Shown: positions 36,694 through 45,113 of the stretch, piece by piece
Layout: every line of letters begins with the position of its first letter
How positions within the stretch are numbered: the stretch's first letter is position 1
From: SCN-70-22 sp046327755
GTDB taxonomy: Bacteria; Gemmatimonadota; Gemmatimonadetes; Gemmatimonadales; Gemmatimonadaceae
Assembly: GCA_046327755.1 (NCBI GenBank)
Contig: JAXLXW010000008.1
Coordinates: 124,001 to 188,000, forward strand
Direction of reading: 5' to 3'
DNA length: 64,000 nt
Program-made: the position numbers and the translations under genes
The notes under the pieces: generated by a model
Told to the model about the DNA's origin: nothing
Databases searched by the model: none
Seen by the model: only the letters and a program-made list of their open reading frames with translations

Positions 36694-39054
36694 CTGGGTA
36701 GGCCGCTTGATCTCGAACCCTTCCGGCGGCCTTGCCCCCATCAGGTTGCGCACGAAGTAGTCCCACGTGCGCCGGATCATGTACGGCTCAGCGGCGAAGC
36801 CGTGGTTCCGATTGGGCATCACCAGGAGGTCGAAGTCCTTGTTGGCCTTGATCAGTTCGTCGATCACCAGCTGCGTCGCCACCGGGTGCACGTTGTCGTC
36901 GAGCGTGCCGTACGCCAGCAGGAGTCGCCCCTGCAGGTTCTTCGCCTTTCGCCAGTTGGACTGCGAGTCGAAGGAATCGGTCGTGTCGCTCAGCTTCCGG
37001 AGCAGCCCCTGGTACTTCTCCCCCCAGGTGAAGTCATAGCTGCGGTTGTCATGGTTCCCGGCGCTCGAGACCGCGACCTTGAAGAAGTCGGGGTACGTGA
37101 GGATGGCGTCGGTCGAGGAGAAGCCGCCGCCCGAGTGCCCGAAGATCCCGACGCGGTCGAGGTCCATCTGGGAAATGCGCCCCGCCAGCTGCTTGATCGT
37201 CACGACCTGGTCGGGGATCCCGTTGTCGGTCATGTTGCCGTAGAAGGCGTCGTGGAACGCCTTCGACCGCCCGGGGGTCCCCATGGCATCGACCTGCACG
37301 ACGAAGAAGCCGAGTTCCGACAGCGCCGCAGCGTTCCCTCCCGGCCGTGAGGCAAACTGCCGAGAGCCGACCGACCCCACCTGCGGTCCCGGGTAGATGT
37401 AGTCTACCACGGGGTAGCGCCTGGTCGAGTCGACACGTGCCGGGCGCCAGAGGAGCCCGCGCAGCTCGGTGACGCCGTCGCGCGCGCGGACGGTGAACGG
37501 CTCGGGGGCCCGCCACCCCGCCGCGACGAGGCGCGAGATGTCGGCGGCCTGCAGCTGCTTGACGATGGTCCCGTCGATCCGGCGAAGCACGCTCACCGGC
37601 GCCTTGTCGGGCCGCGCCATGTTGTCGACGACGTACCGGCCGCCAGGCGCAACGCTCACGTCGTGGTCCACATCCTCGGGCGTCAGGAGCTGGATGGCCG
37701 AGCCGTCGAGCTTCGCCCGGTACAGGTGCCGGAAGTACGGGTCCCGCCCCGGCTCGCGCCCCACCGCGGTGAAGTACGCCCATCGCAGCGCCTCATCCAC
37801 CCAAAGCAGCTCGGCCACCAGGAAGTCACCGCTGGTGATCCGGTTCTTCACCGCGCCGCTCTTCGCGTCCACGAGGTACAGGTGCCCCCAGCCATCGCGC
37901 TCGGACCACCAGACGACCTCGTTGCCGCCGGCCAGCGGACGCCAGTTGGGGATCCCACCGGAGAACTGGCTCGTCTCGACGAACGTCTTCCCCACCTCCT
38001 TGAGCACCTGGCGCGCACTCCCCGTCGCTGGATCGGCGGCCACGAGCGTCAGCTCGTGATTCCCGCGCCTGGGCGCCGTGAAGAACAGTTGGTCGCTCCC
38101 CGCGCCCCAACGCACGTCCTTCCACACGGTGTCGGTCGTCATCCAGCAGCACGTGGTGTTCACCGCGTCCATCGTGGGCCAGTCGACCTTGGCCCCCTTC
38201 CCCGACGCCACGTCGAAGACGTGCAGGTCGAAGCGTGGGATCACCGAATCACCGGGGAGCGCGTATCGATAGGAGTGCAGCACCGGCCCCGGATTCTTCG
38301 TCTCCAGCAGGTGCATCAGCCGCACCCCGCGCTGGTCCCACTTCGTCGTGACCAATCGCTTCGAGTCCGGCGACCAGAGGACGAGCGGACGCTGCTCCGT
38401 CTTGTTGCGCACGTTGGTCACCTGCTGGCAGCACCCGATGTTGCTGAGCCCATACCCCCAATCGGCGTTCCCGTCGGTGGTGAGCGCCCGCTCCTGCCCT
38501 CCGCCAGCTGCACGCACGTACACGTTGCCGCTGCGCTCGTACGCCACCCACTTCCCGTCCGGCGACTTCACCTCGCTGGGCTTGTCGAGCGGCAGGGTGT
38601 CGGGGCCGGTGCAGGCGTACGTCGTGAGGTCGCACGTCCACGTCTTCCGCCGACCGACGCTGAAGCGGATCCCCTTCTCGCCGTCGGTCCACGCGATCGA
38701 CTGGAAGGGGAGGCGCGTCGAGTCGTACGTCGTGTCGGCGGCACTGGAAAGCGACGAGGCCAGGCGCGCGTGATCGAAGGCGGGACGCCTCGTTCCCGTC
38801 GCCATCTCGACGACCAGGAACTCCCACCCCTTCGCCCCGCGGTTGCGGTACCAGAAGCGGTCGCCCGGCATCCAGCGCGGCCGGATGGCATCGTCGAGGA
38901 TGAGCTCCTGCACGTTCCACGGGAGCAGTTGCTCCGCGCGGGCATAGTCGGTGCGCGTCGGTTGCGCCTGCACCATTCGCGGCGCAAGCGAGGGGATCAT
39001 CGCACCTATCAACAGCGCGAGCCCAAGCAGTGAGTGACGTCGTCTGATCAGCAT
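36691..39054 (-). CDS. Secreted S9 (dipeptidyl peptidase IV-like) serine peptidase
   Basis: A 787-residue exported peptidase; the ATG at 39054 gives a signal peptide (LLGLALLIGAMIPSLAP, cleavage near VQAQ). The DPP IV-type propeller (about 40-510) precedes the alpha/beta-hydrolase domain. The catalytic serine lies in FGHSGGGFSSTDA, the aspartate in YGTLDDNVHPV and the histidine in NRNHGFAAE. It should cut dipeptides from N-termini of peptides, usually after Pro or Ala. It is a paralog of the gene at 41.8 kb and shares its conserved cysteine pair (TCDLTTYACTGPDTLP). Confidence 0.9.
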   Translation of the reverse strand: MLIRRRHSLLGLALLIGAMIPSLAPRMVQAQPTRTDYARAEQLLPWNVQELILDDAIRPRWMPGDRFWYRNRGAKGWEFLVVEMATGTRRPAFDHARLASSLSSAADTTYDSTRLPFQSIAWTDGEKGIRFSVGRRKTWTCDLTTYACTGPDTLPLDKPSEVKSPDGKWVAYERSGNVYVRAAGGGQERALTTDGNADWGYGLSNIGCCQQVTNVRNKTEQRPLVLWSPDSKRLVTTKWDQRGVRLMHLLETKNPGPVLHSYRYALPGDSVIPRFDLHVFDVASGKGAKVDWPTMDAVNTTCCWMTTDTVWKDVRWGAGSDQLFFTAPRRGNHELTLVAADPATGSARQVLKEVGKTFVETSQFSGGIPNWRPLAGGNEVVWWSERDGWGHLYLVDAKSGAVKNRITSGDFLVAELLWVDEALRWAYFTAVGREPGRDPYFRHLYRAKLDGSAIQLLTPEDVDHDVSVAPGGRYVVDNMARPDKAPVSVLRRIDGTIVKQLQAADISRLVAAGWRAPEPFTVRARDGVTELRGLLWRPARVDSTRRYPVVDYIYPGPQVGSVGSRQFASRPGGNAAALSELGFFVVQVDAMGTPGRSKAFHDAFYGNMTDNGIPDQVVTIKQLAGRISQMDLDRVGIFGHSGGGFSSTDAILTYPDFFKVAVSSAGNHDNRSYDFTWGEKYQGLLRKLSDTTDSFDSQSNWRKAKNLQGRLLLAYGTLDDNVHPVATQLVIDELIKANKDFDLLVMPNRNHGFAAEPYMIRRTWDYFVRNLMGARPPEGFEIKRPTQ

Positions 39055-39120
39055 ACCGTCCAAGGCGTATATGGGGGGTGGTGGAACGTCTTGCGTCTGG
39101 GGGCGGGACCGAACGCGCAC

Positions 39121-41652
39121 TTATGGATTCCAGCGTGCCGTCCACGCGTCTGGTTGCGCCCTGAGATACTTGTCGAACCAGTCGAGCATGGCGCCGTCGC
39201 GTCCCTCCTCCACCGACGGGCGCGAGTTGATCCCATGGTTCTCCCCCGCCACTCGAATCAGTTCGGCCTCGCGCCCGAGCATGCGCAACGCCGTGAACAT
39301 CTGCTCGGACTCGGTCGGCACGACATTGGTGTCGCCTGTCCCGTGAATCAGGAGCATCGGCGCCTGGATCCTGTCGGCCGAGAAGAGCGGCGAACGGTCG
39401 ACGTAGACATCCTTGCGATTCCACGGGTAGCACCCGGGGCACGTCCCGTCGGTGTAGCTGTAGCCGCTGGCCCCCGCCCCCCAGTAGTTGGCGATGTTCG
39501 CAATCCCGGCGAGCGCGATGCCGGTGCGGAAGATCGTCGTGCGCGTGTGCAGGTGCATCGTCATGAAGCCGCCGTACGAATGGCCGAAGTTCCCGATCTT
39601 CGACGCATCGACGTACCGGTGGGCCTGCGCGAACTGCTGCGTCCCCTCGATGATGTCGGAGGCCGCGGGATATCCCCAGTCGTTCGTGTGGTAGTTGGAG
39701 AACTTCTGGCCGTAACCTGGCGCACCGGCCGGGTTCATCATCAGCACCACGTAGCCGTTCGACGCGAACCAGAGCAGTCGCTGCTCGAAGTTCTTCTTCA
39801 TCGCCAGCGTCCCGCCGTAGTAGTGCACGATCATCGGGTACGTCCTGGTCGAGTCGAAGCCCGGGGGGAGCCAGTACCACGACTCGATGTCCTCACCGCG
39901 GGAGTTGCGGAACGACCACGCCTTCCACGTTGGCAACGCCATGTTGCCGAACGCCGCCGCGTTAGGCGCGTTCACGGTCGCCGTCGTTCCGGTCGCGAGG
40001 TCGAGGCGCTGCAGCGCCGGCGCGGTGGTCGGCCCTTCCACGCTCGCCACCTGCACCCCGTTGGCGATATCGAACGCGCCCATGGTCTCCGCGGTCGATG
40101 GCATGGTCTCGAGCGTGACCGCACCGAGCGCCGAGGTGACGGCAGTGCGCGTGCGGGCGAGCAGCGTGCGGGCGCCGGCGTCCACCGGCACGTAGATTCG
40201 CCCGTCCTTCGCGCTCCACGTCAGGCGCGAGCACCCGAGCCCTCCACCGACCGAGGGGACGTAGCCGGCGCTCAGATGCACGAGTGCAGGCGTGTCGAGC
40301 GACGTGGCGAAGAGCTCGTTCTCGTATACGCTGAACGTCGGGTCCTCCTGCGTCACCAACTCCTTCGCGCTCGCGCAGAACGCCACCGCGCGCGAGTCTG
40401 GAGAGAAGGCGAAGGCGGCCGGCGCGTTGAACGCCTCGCGCGTGAGATCGAGCAACCGGCGCGTCGCCAGCGTGGCGACGTCCAGCGCCCACAGCTCGGC
40501 GCGCAGCCACGGTCGCGCGTCGCTCGAGTTGACGGAACGCGAGAAGACAATCGTCTTTCCGTCCGGCGAAAGCTCCGCGCCCGCGACTCCCACGGCCGAA
40601 TCGCCCACCAGCGTGGTGCGCGTCCCCTGCGCGAGGTTCACGGCGTAGAGATGCTGCTTGTCCGGCGAGTCGCCGAATCGCTGCCAGACTTCCGTCAGGC
40701 GTCGCATCTCCCCGGGTTTCGCCGGTGGCGGTGACGACGCGCGTTCCTGCCCCTCGTAGTAGAGCCACTCGCCGTCCGGCGACCACCCCACAATGCGCGA
40801 GATCGACTCGCCGCGCAGGACGCGCTGCGACGCACCAGACGCGGCCTCCCAGGTCCACAGGTCACGCCCCGGCACCTCGGAACGATCCGTCGCGACAAGG
40901 AGCGCCAGCCGCTTCCCGTCGTTGGACCATGTGGCGGAAGAAGGACCGCCCGCGCGCAACTCGGTCAGGAGCTTCCCGCCGCTCACCTCCCGTACCTCCA
41001 GCCAGCTGTTGGTGCGATCGTTGAGCACGTCGCGCTGGCGCAGCACCACGGCGACCCGGGTCGCCGATGGGTCGAGCGTGACCTCGCCGATCGACTTCAC
41101 GGTGTGCAGGTCGCGCCACGTCGGCGCGCGCCGCGGGTCGAGGGAGATCGTGGTGACCGCCCCAGGCGCCGCCGTCAGCGTCGCGACGAGCGGCGTCGGC
41201 GCGCCACCCTTCGACACGCGCTGCACGAGCAACCAGTGCTTCCCGCGCGCCAACGTGAGACGCGCCCCGTTCACGCGCACCCCGTCGAGCCACACACGGC
41301 GCGTCTCATCGCCGGCGAAGGAGACTGTCGCCCGCTGCCACCGGTCCGTCTCGATGTACGTGGCCGCATAGGTCACCGTGCCCGCGGCGGCACTCGCATC
41401 ACCCGACTTCCACTGCAGGGCAGCCCCGTTAGGCCCAGCCACCGCGCGTCCGTCGACCGGCCACGCTCCGTCCGTCGCCAGGCGCCAGGTCGCCAGCGTC
41501 GCCGAATCCGACCGGGCATTCCCGAACGGTGCCGGCGCCGGCGTTCCAACGGCCAACCATCGATCGATCGTCTGCGCCCCCTGCGCGATCAGTACTCGCG
41601 GCGCGCCCAGCATGGCCAGCAGCGCCACACCCGCCCTCATGCACGATCTCAT
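39121..41652 (-). CDS. Secreted S9 prolyl-oligopeptidase-family peptidase
   Basis: An 843-residue exported peptidase of a different S9 branch from its two neighbours. The signal peptide ends near VLIAQ-G. An extra N-terminal beta domain (about 25-170, with KHWLLVQRVSKGGAP) precedes the PD40-type propeller (LSPDGKTIVFSRS) and the hydrolase domain. Catalytic residues are in NFGHSYGGFMTMHL (Ser), GTGDTNVVPTESEQM (Asp) and GENHGINSRPS (His). It may act on longer oligopeptides. The start could also be the ATG at 41640. Confidence 0.88.
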   Translation of the reverse strand: MRSCMRAGVALLAMLGAPRVLIAQGAQTIDRWLAVGTPAPAPFGNARSDSATLATWRLATDGAWPVDGRAVAGPNGAALQWKSGDASAAAGTVTYAATYIETDRWQRATVSFAGDETRRVWLDGVRVNGARLTLARGKHWLLVQRVSKGGAPTPLVATLTAAPGAVTTISLDPRRAPTWRDLHTVKSIGEVTLDPSATRVAVVLRQRDVLNDRTNSWLEVREVSGGKLLTELRAGGPSSATWSNDGKRLALLVATDRSEVPGRDLWTWEAASGASQRVLRGESISRIVGWSPDGEWLYYEGQERASSPPPAKPGEMRRLTEVWQRFGDSPDKQHLYAVNLAQGTRTTLVGDSAVGVAGAELSPDGKTIVFSRSVNSSDARPWLRAELWALDVATLATRRLLDLTREAFNAPAAFAFSPDSRAVAFCASAKELVTQEDPTFSVYENELFATSLDTPALVHLSAGYVPSVGGGLGCSRLTWSAKDGRIYVPVDAGARTLLARTRTAVTSALGAVTLETMPSTAETMGAFDIANGVQVASVEGPTTAPALQRLDLATGTTATVNAPNAAAFGNMALPTWKAWSFRNSRGEDIESWYWLPPGFDSTRTYPMIVHYYGGTLAMKKNFEQRLLWFASNGYVVLMMNPAGAPGYGQKFSNYHTNDWGYPAASDIIEGTQQFAQAHRYVDASKIGNFGHSYGGFMTMHLHTRTTIFRTGIALAGIANIANYWGAGASGYSYTDGTCPGCYPWNRKDVYVDRSPLFSADRIQAPMLLIHGTGDTNVVPTESEQMFTALRMLGREAELIRVAGENHGINSRPSVEEGRDGAMLDWFDKYLRAQPDAWTARWNP

Positions 41653-41703
41653 GTCATCACGTCCGGAAAAGGGTCGCCCGCTCTCCCCGCGCACCTAACG
41701 CCA

Positions 41704-41744
41704 AGAGGAAACCCCGGACAGCCTCCGCTCCCCGGGGTTCCTCT
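41704..41744 (-). terminator. Hairpin terminator candidate behind an S9 peptidase gene
   Basis: Arms AGAGGAAACCCCGG (41704-41717) and CCGGGGTTCCTCT (41732-41744) pair with a single bulged base around a 14-nt loop. On the minus strand it lies 22 nt after the stop of the S9 peptidase gene at 41767 and ends in TTTCCTCTT. Confidence 0.6.
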
Positions 41745-41769
41745 CGTCTTCTCGTCCTCTCGTCTTCTA
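41741..41769 (-). repeat. Purine-rich octamer repeat at an S9 peptidase stop codon
   Basis: On the minus strand the TAG stop is followed directly by AAGACGAG, AGGACGAG, AAGACGAG, the cleanest copy of the post-stop octamer repeat. It abuts the hairpin terminator. Confidence 0.7.
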
Positions 41770-44226
41770 CCAGCTGATGTAGAACGGTTTCCAGAACGGG
41801 AACCCGTCGTCGTAGTCATCCCACGACGGTCCCTGTCCGCCCTGGCCGCGGCTCCACGGATCGTCCGGCTGCTTGATCTCGTAGTTGTCCGGCGGCATCA
41901 GTCCCAGGAGGTTCTGGACGAAGTAGTCCCAGCGACGGCGGATGAAGTACGGCTCGTTGAGCCCGTGATTGCGGTTCGGCGCCCAGACCATGTCGAACGA
42001 CTTGTTCGCCTTGATCAGTTCGTCGATCAGCTGCACGGTGTTGGCCGGGTGCACGTTGTCGTCCATGTCGCCGTGCATCACCATCAGCTTCCCCTTCAGG
42101 TTCTTCGCCATCGTCTTGTTGGCGGAGCCCTCGAAGTTGTCCGTCTTGCGCAGCGTGTCCTTCTTCATGAGCCCCTGGTACTTCTCGGCCCAGTAGATGT
42201 TGTAGCTGCGGTTGTCGTGGTTGCCGGCGCCCGACACCGCGACCTTGAAGAAGTCGGGGTAACGCAGCATCGCATCGGTGGAGGCGAAGCCGCCTCCGGA
42301 GTGACCGAAGATCCCGACCTTGTCGGTGTCGATGAAGCTGTACTTCGCTCCCAGCTGCTTGATGGCGGTGATATGATCGGGAAGCCCGTTGTCGCCGAAG
42401 AAGCCGTAGTAGTTGTCGTGGAAGACCTTGGAGCGCAGCGGTGTCCCGAGGTGATCGAGCTGGATCACGACGAAGCCGAGTTCGGCCAGGGAGAAGGGCT
42501 CACCGCCGTTCTTGAAGTTCCACGCCCCCACGGAGCCTACCTGCGGCCCGGGGTAGATGTGCGAGATGATCGGGTACTTCTTCGTCGAGTCGAGGTTGGG
42601 CGGGAGGTAGAGCACGCCGTAGATGTCGGTCACGCCATCGCGCGCCTTCACGCTGAACACCTGCGCCGGCCGCCAACCGACGGCCTTGAGGCGCGACACA
42701 TCGGCCTCTTCGAGCTTGCGCACGATCGCCCCCGTCGCGGCGCTGCGCAGCACCGTCACCGGCGCCGACTCCACGCGCGAGTAGGTGTCGACGAAGTACT
42801 TCCCGCTCGGGCTGAACGAGATGGCGTGGAAGCCATCTTCCGGCGTGAGCAGGGTGAGTCCCTGCCCGTCGTAGCTAGCACGATACAGTTTGGGATAGTA
42901 CAGGAAGCCGTCGCGCCCGCGCCCGGTGAAGTAGACCTGTTTCGCCACTTCGTCGACGTACGAGATCTGCCCCACCTGCCAGGCGCCCGACGTGAGCTGC
43001 GCCTTGGGCTCCGGCGCCTGCGACAAGCTGCCATCGCCATCCGTCGAGGTGATGCTCGCGACGCCGGCGCCGTCGAAACGATAGAGGTGCCCCCACCCGT
43101 CACGCTCGGACCACCAGAACGCGTCCTTCAAGTCCTTGGTGACATAGAACGATCCCGGGTCCTGCGGGTTCGAGATCTCGACGTACGTCTTCCCGGTGTC
43201 GCGCGCAATCACGCGCGTGACACCGGTGGTCGCGTCCACCTCGGCGAGGTACGCCGCCTTGGAGCCGCGCATCAACCACGAGACGTGCACCTTCTGGGAG
43301 TTCTCGGCCCACGCCGAGTCGCGCACCGACCCGCCGATCGACAGGTTGTTCGGGCGCACCGGAAGTTGCGCCACCACGTTCGCCTTCGACGCAACGTCGA
43401 CGATGTGCATCCGGGGATACGGCACCGCCGTGTCCCCGGGGAGGGCGTACGGCTGCGAGTAGTGCTTGGGACGCTGCGGCGTGTAGGAGATGTAGTGCAT
43501 GTGCTCCACATAGCGCTCGTCCTGCCGCATCACCGCGATCTTCTTCCCGTCGGGCGACCAGCGCAGCTGCGGGCGCTGTGGCGCCGGGCGCTGCAACTGG
43601 CTCGGGCGCGGCATCGTGATGCCGTAGCTGTTGTAGGCGACGCCATCCGTCGTCAGCTGCACCGAATCCTTCTTCGTGGCCCGGTTGCGCACCCACAGGT
43701 TGTTCCCCGAGATGAACGCCTCGAGCTTCTTGTCGGGCGACGCCACGAAGGGGACCTCGCTCGGCAGGGTGTCGCCGGCCACGCACTTGTAGGTCGTGAT
43801 GTTGCACGTGAAGCGCTTGCGCACCGCGTTGAACTCGATCTCGCCCTCGTTGTCGCCGTCGTTGCCGAACTTGAAGGTGGCAAACGGGAGCTTGTTGCCG
43901 TCGAACGCCGTGTCCGACGCAGCCGTCATGGCCTGCGCCAGCTTCACATGGTCGAACAGGAGTCGACGCGCGTTGGTGACGGGATCGATGAGGACGAACT
44001 CCGCACCGGTCGCCGTCTTGTTGCGGTACCAGAAGCGGTTCCCGTCCTTGAACCACTGCGGTTGCACCTGGTCGCCGCTCACGAGACGGTCGGTGTTCCA
44101 GTTGAGCAGCTGCTCGGCGCGCGAGTAGGTCACTTGCGCCGACAGCGGGACCGCGGCGATGAGCACCCCGGCGAGTCCGGGAAGCGCTCCGCGGAAGAAG
44201 GGCCTGGTGAGAACGTGCCTGGTCAT
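41767..44226 (-). CDS. Secreted S9 (dipeptidyl peptidase IV-like) serine peptidase
   Basis: An 819-residue exported peptidase; the ATG at 44226 begins a signal peptide ending near PLSAQ-V. The N-terminal DPP IV propeller starts with YSRAEQLLNWNTDRLVSG, and the cysteine pair TCNITTYKCVAGDTLP is shared with the paralog at 36.7 kb. The hydrolase domain has IFGHSGGGFASTDAM (Ser), HGDMDDNVHPANT (Asp) and NRNHGLNEPYF (His). It follows the SusC/SusD genes and likely trims imported or surface-bound peptides. Confidence 0.9.
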   Translation of the reverse strand: MTRHVLTRPFFRGALPGLAGVLIAAVPLSAQVTYSRAEQLLNWNTDRLVSGDQVQPQWFKDGNRFWYRNKTATGAEFVLIDPVTNARRLLFDHVKLAQAMTAASDTAFDGNKLPFATFKFGNDGDNEGEIEFNAVRKRFTCNITTYKCVAGDTLPSEVPFVASPDKKLEAFISGNNLWVRNRATKKDSVQLTTDGVAYNSYGITMPRPSQLQRPAPQRPQLRWSPDGKKIAVMRQDERYVEHMHYISYTPQRPKHYSQPYALPGDTAVPYPRMHIVDVASKANVVAQLPVRPNNLSIGGSVRDSAWAENSQKVHVSWLMRGSKAAYLAEVDATTGVTRVIARDTGKTYVEISNPQDPGSFYVTKDLKDAFWWSERDGWGHLYRFDGAGVASITSTDGDGSLSQAPEPKAQLTSGAWQVGQISYVDEVAKQVYFTGRGRDGFLYYPKLYRASYDGQGLTLLTPEDGFHAISFSPSGKYFVDTYSRVESAPVTVLRSAATGAIVRKLEEADVSRLKAVGWRPAQVFSVKARDGVTDIYGVLYLPPNLDSTKKYPIISHIYPGPQVGSVGAWNFKNGGEPFSLAELGFVVIQLDHLGTPLRSKVFHDNYYGFFGDNGLPDHITAIKQLGAKYSFIDTDKVGIFGHSGGGFASTDAMLRYPDFFKVAVSGAGNHDNRSYNIYWAEKYQGLMKKDTLRKTDNFEGSANKTMAKNLKGKLMVMHGDMDDNVHPANTVQLIDELIKANKSFDMVWAPNRNHGLNEPYFIRRRWDYFVQNLLGLMPPDNYEIKQPDDPWSRGQGGQGPSWDDYDDGFPFWKPFYISW

Positions 44227-44306
44227 GTCTCGGTCTGGAGAAGGAAGGGCGGATGCCACGCGCGTGGGGAAGGCGCGCGGGCGACGCCGCCGTGACCTGC
44301 AGAGCC

Positions 44307-45023
44307 CTACGGCACGACGCGCAGGAGCGCCTTCTCCTGCGTGTCGTGGTACTTGCAGCGGTACGAGAACAGTCCGAGTTGCGTGGCGGGCCACAGGTAG
44401 GCCTGCGCCTTCTGCAGGTCACCCGAGTCCCCCCACGGTCCTCCCGTCACGGTGTGCACCACGGTGTCGACGTTGTACCAGCACACGTTCGATCCCAGCT
44501 TCACCACCGCCTCGCCATTCTCCGTGCCGTCGGGTTGGAGCTGGAAGAAGCCGTCCCCGATGTAGATCTCGACGAGATTCTGGTTGTAGTTGCCGAGTTG
44601 TATGCGCACCGGGACGTCGGTCGCCTTCCCGCCCTGCACCGTGCAGTGGATCGGATGCGGGTACGGCTCCGGTACGAACGCCACCCCCGGCGCGTTGAAT
44701 CGCAGTTGGTAGTCGCCGGGGGTGAGTTGTTGAATCACGAACTTTCCGTTGGCATCCGGCGACACGCGCGTCCCGGTCTGCCGCCCGCGGTCGTTCATCA
44801 GGATGAGCGTCCCGAGGTTGGGCTGCGGAACGCCGGCCAGGTTGGTCACCGTGCCGGTGATGCTCCCACTCGGCGTCGACGGCGGTTCGACGACGGTGCC
44901 ACCGCCGCCTCCGCACGCGCTCACCCCGGCGGCGGCCATGGCGAGGCCGGCCCCGGTGATGCCTAACGTGGAGAGAAAGTCGCGACGCGAGAGCGCCGCG
45001 TCCGAAGGAAAGTCAGGCGTCAT
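44307..45023 (-). CDS. Tat lipoprotein with carboxypeptidase-regulatory-like and cupredoxin-like domains
   Basis: A 238-residue exported protein. It has both a twin-arginine motif (SRRDFL, 12-17) and a lipobox-like GVSAC with Cys37, followed by a poly-Gly stretch. Residues about 52-145 form a CarboxypepD-regulatory-like beta domain (SITGTVTNLAGVPQPNLGTLIL); residues 146-238 look like a cupredoxin, with His190, Cys223 and His226 (YRCKYH) as three type-1 copper ligands. The expected axial Met after the second His is absent (DTQEKALLRVV). It is encoded between SusD and an S9 peptidase gene. Confidence 0.65.
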   Translation of the reverse strand: MTPDFPSDAALSRRDFLSTLGITGAGLAMAAAGVSACGGGGGTVVEPPSTPSGSITGTVTNLAGVPQPNLGTLILMNDRGRQTGTRVSPDANGKFVIQQLTPGDYQLRFNAPGVAFVPEPYPHPIHCTVQGGKATDVPVRIQLGNYNQNLVEIYIGDGFFQLQPDGTENGEAVVKLGSNVCWYNVDTVVHTVTGGPWGDSGDLQKAQAYLWPATQLGLFSYRCKYHDTQEKALLRVVP

Positions 45024-45052
45024 GACAGCGAAGTGCCGGGCAAGCGGAACCA

Positions 45053-45098
45053 ACGACTGCGGGGGCGAACCGGGAACCGGTCCGCCCCCGCGAGTCGT
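45053..45098 (-). terminator. Long intergenic hairpin behind susD
   Basis: A 46-nt near-perfect hairpin: outer stem ACGACT/AGTCGT, middle stem CGGGGGCG/CGCCCCCG, inner stem ACCGG/CCGGT with a GAA loop. It lies 15 nt after the susD stop and before the cupredoxin lipoprotein gene. No T-tract follows, so it may stabilise the susCD mRNA end or attenuate read-through rather than fully terminate. Confidence 0.6.
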
Positions 45099-45113
45099 CC
45101 TGGAGGTGCTGCG

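Noticed and set aside
44256..44267. CCACGCGCGTGG palindrome between the S9 peptidase and the lipoprotein gene
   Set aside because: A 12-bp GC-only palindrome is likely by chance at this composition and no promoter elements accompany it.
41104..44295. 1063-codon plus-strand frame opposite two S9 peptidases
   Set aside because: High GC content keeps antisense frames open. The sequence is low-complexity Arg/Val/His-rich and the opposite strand encodes complete peptidases with catalytic triads.
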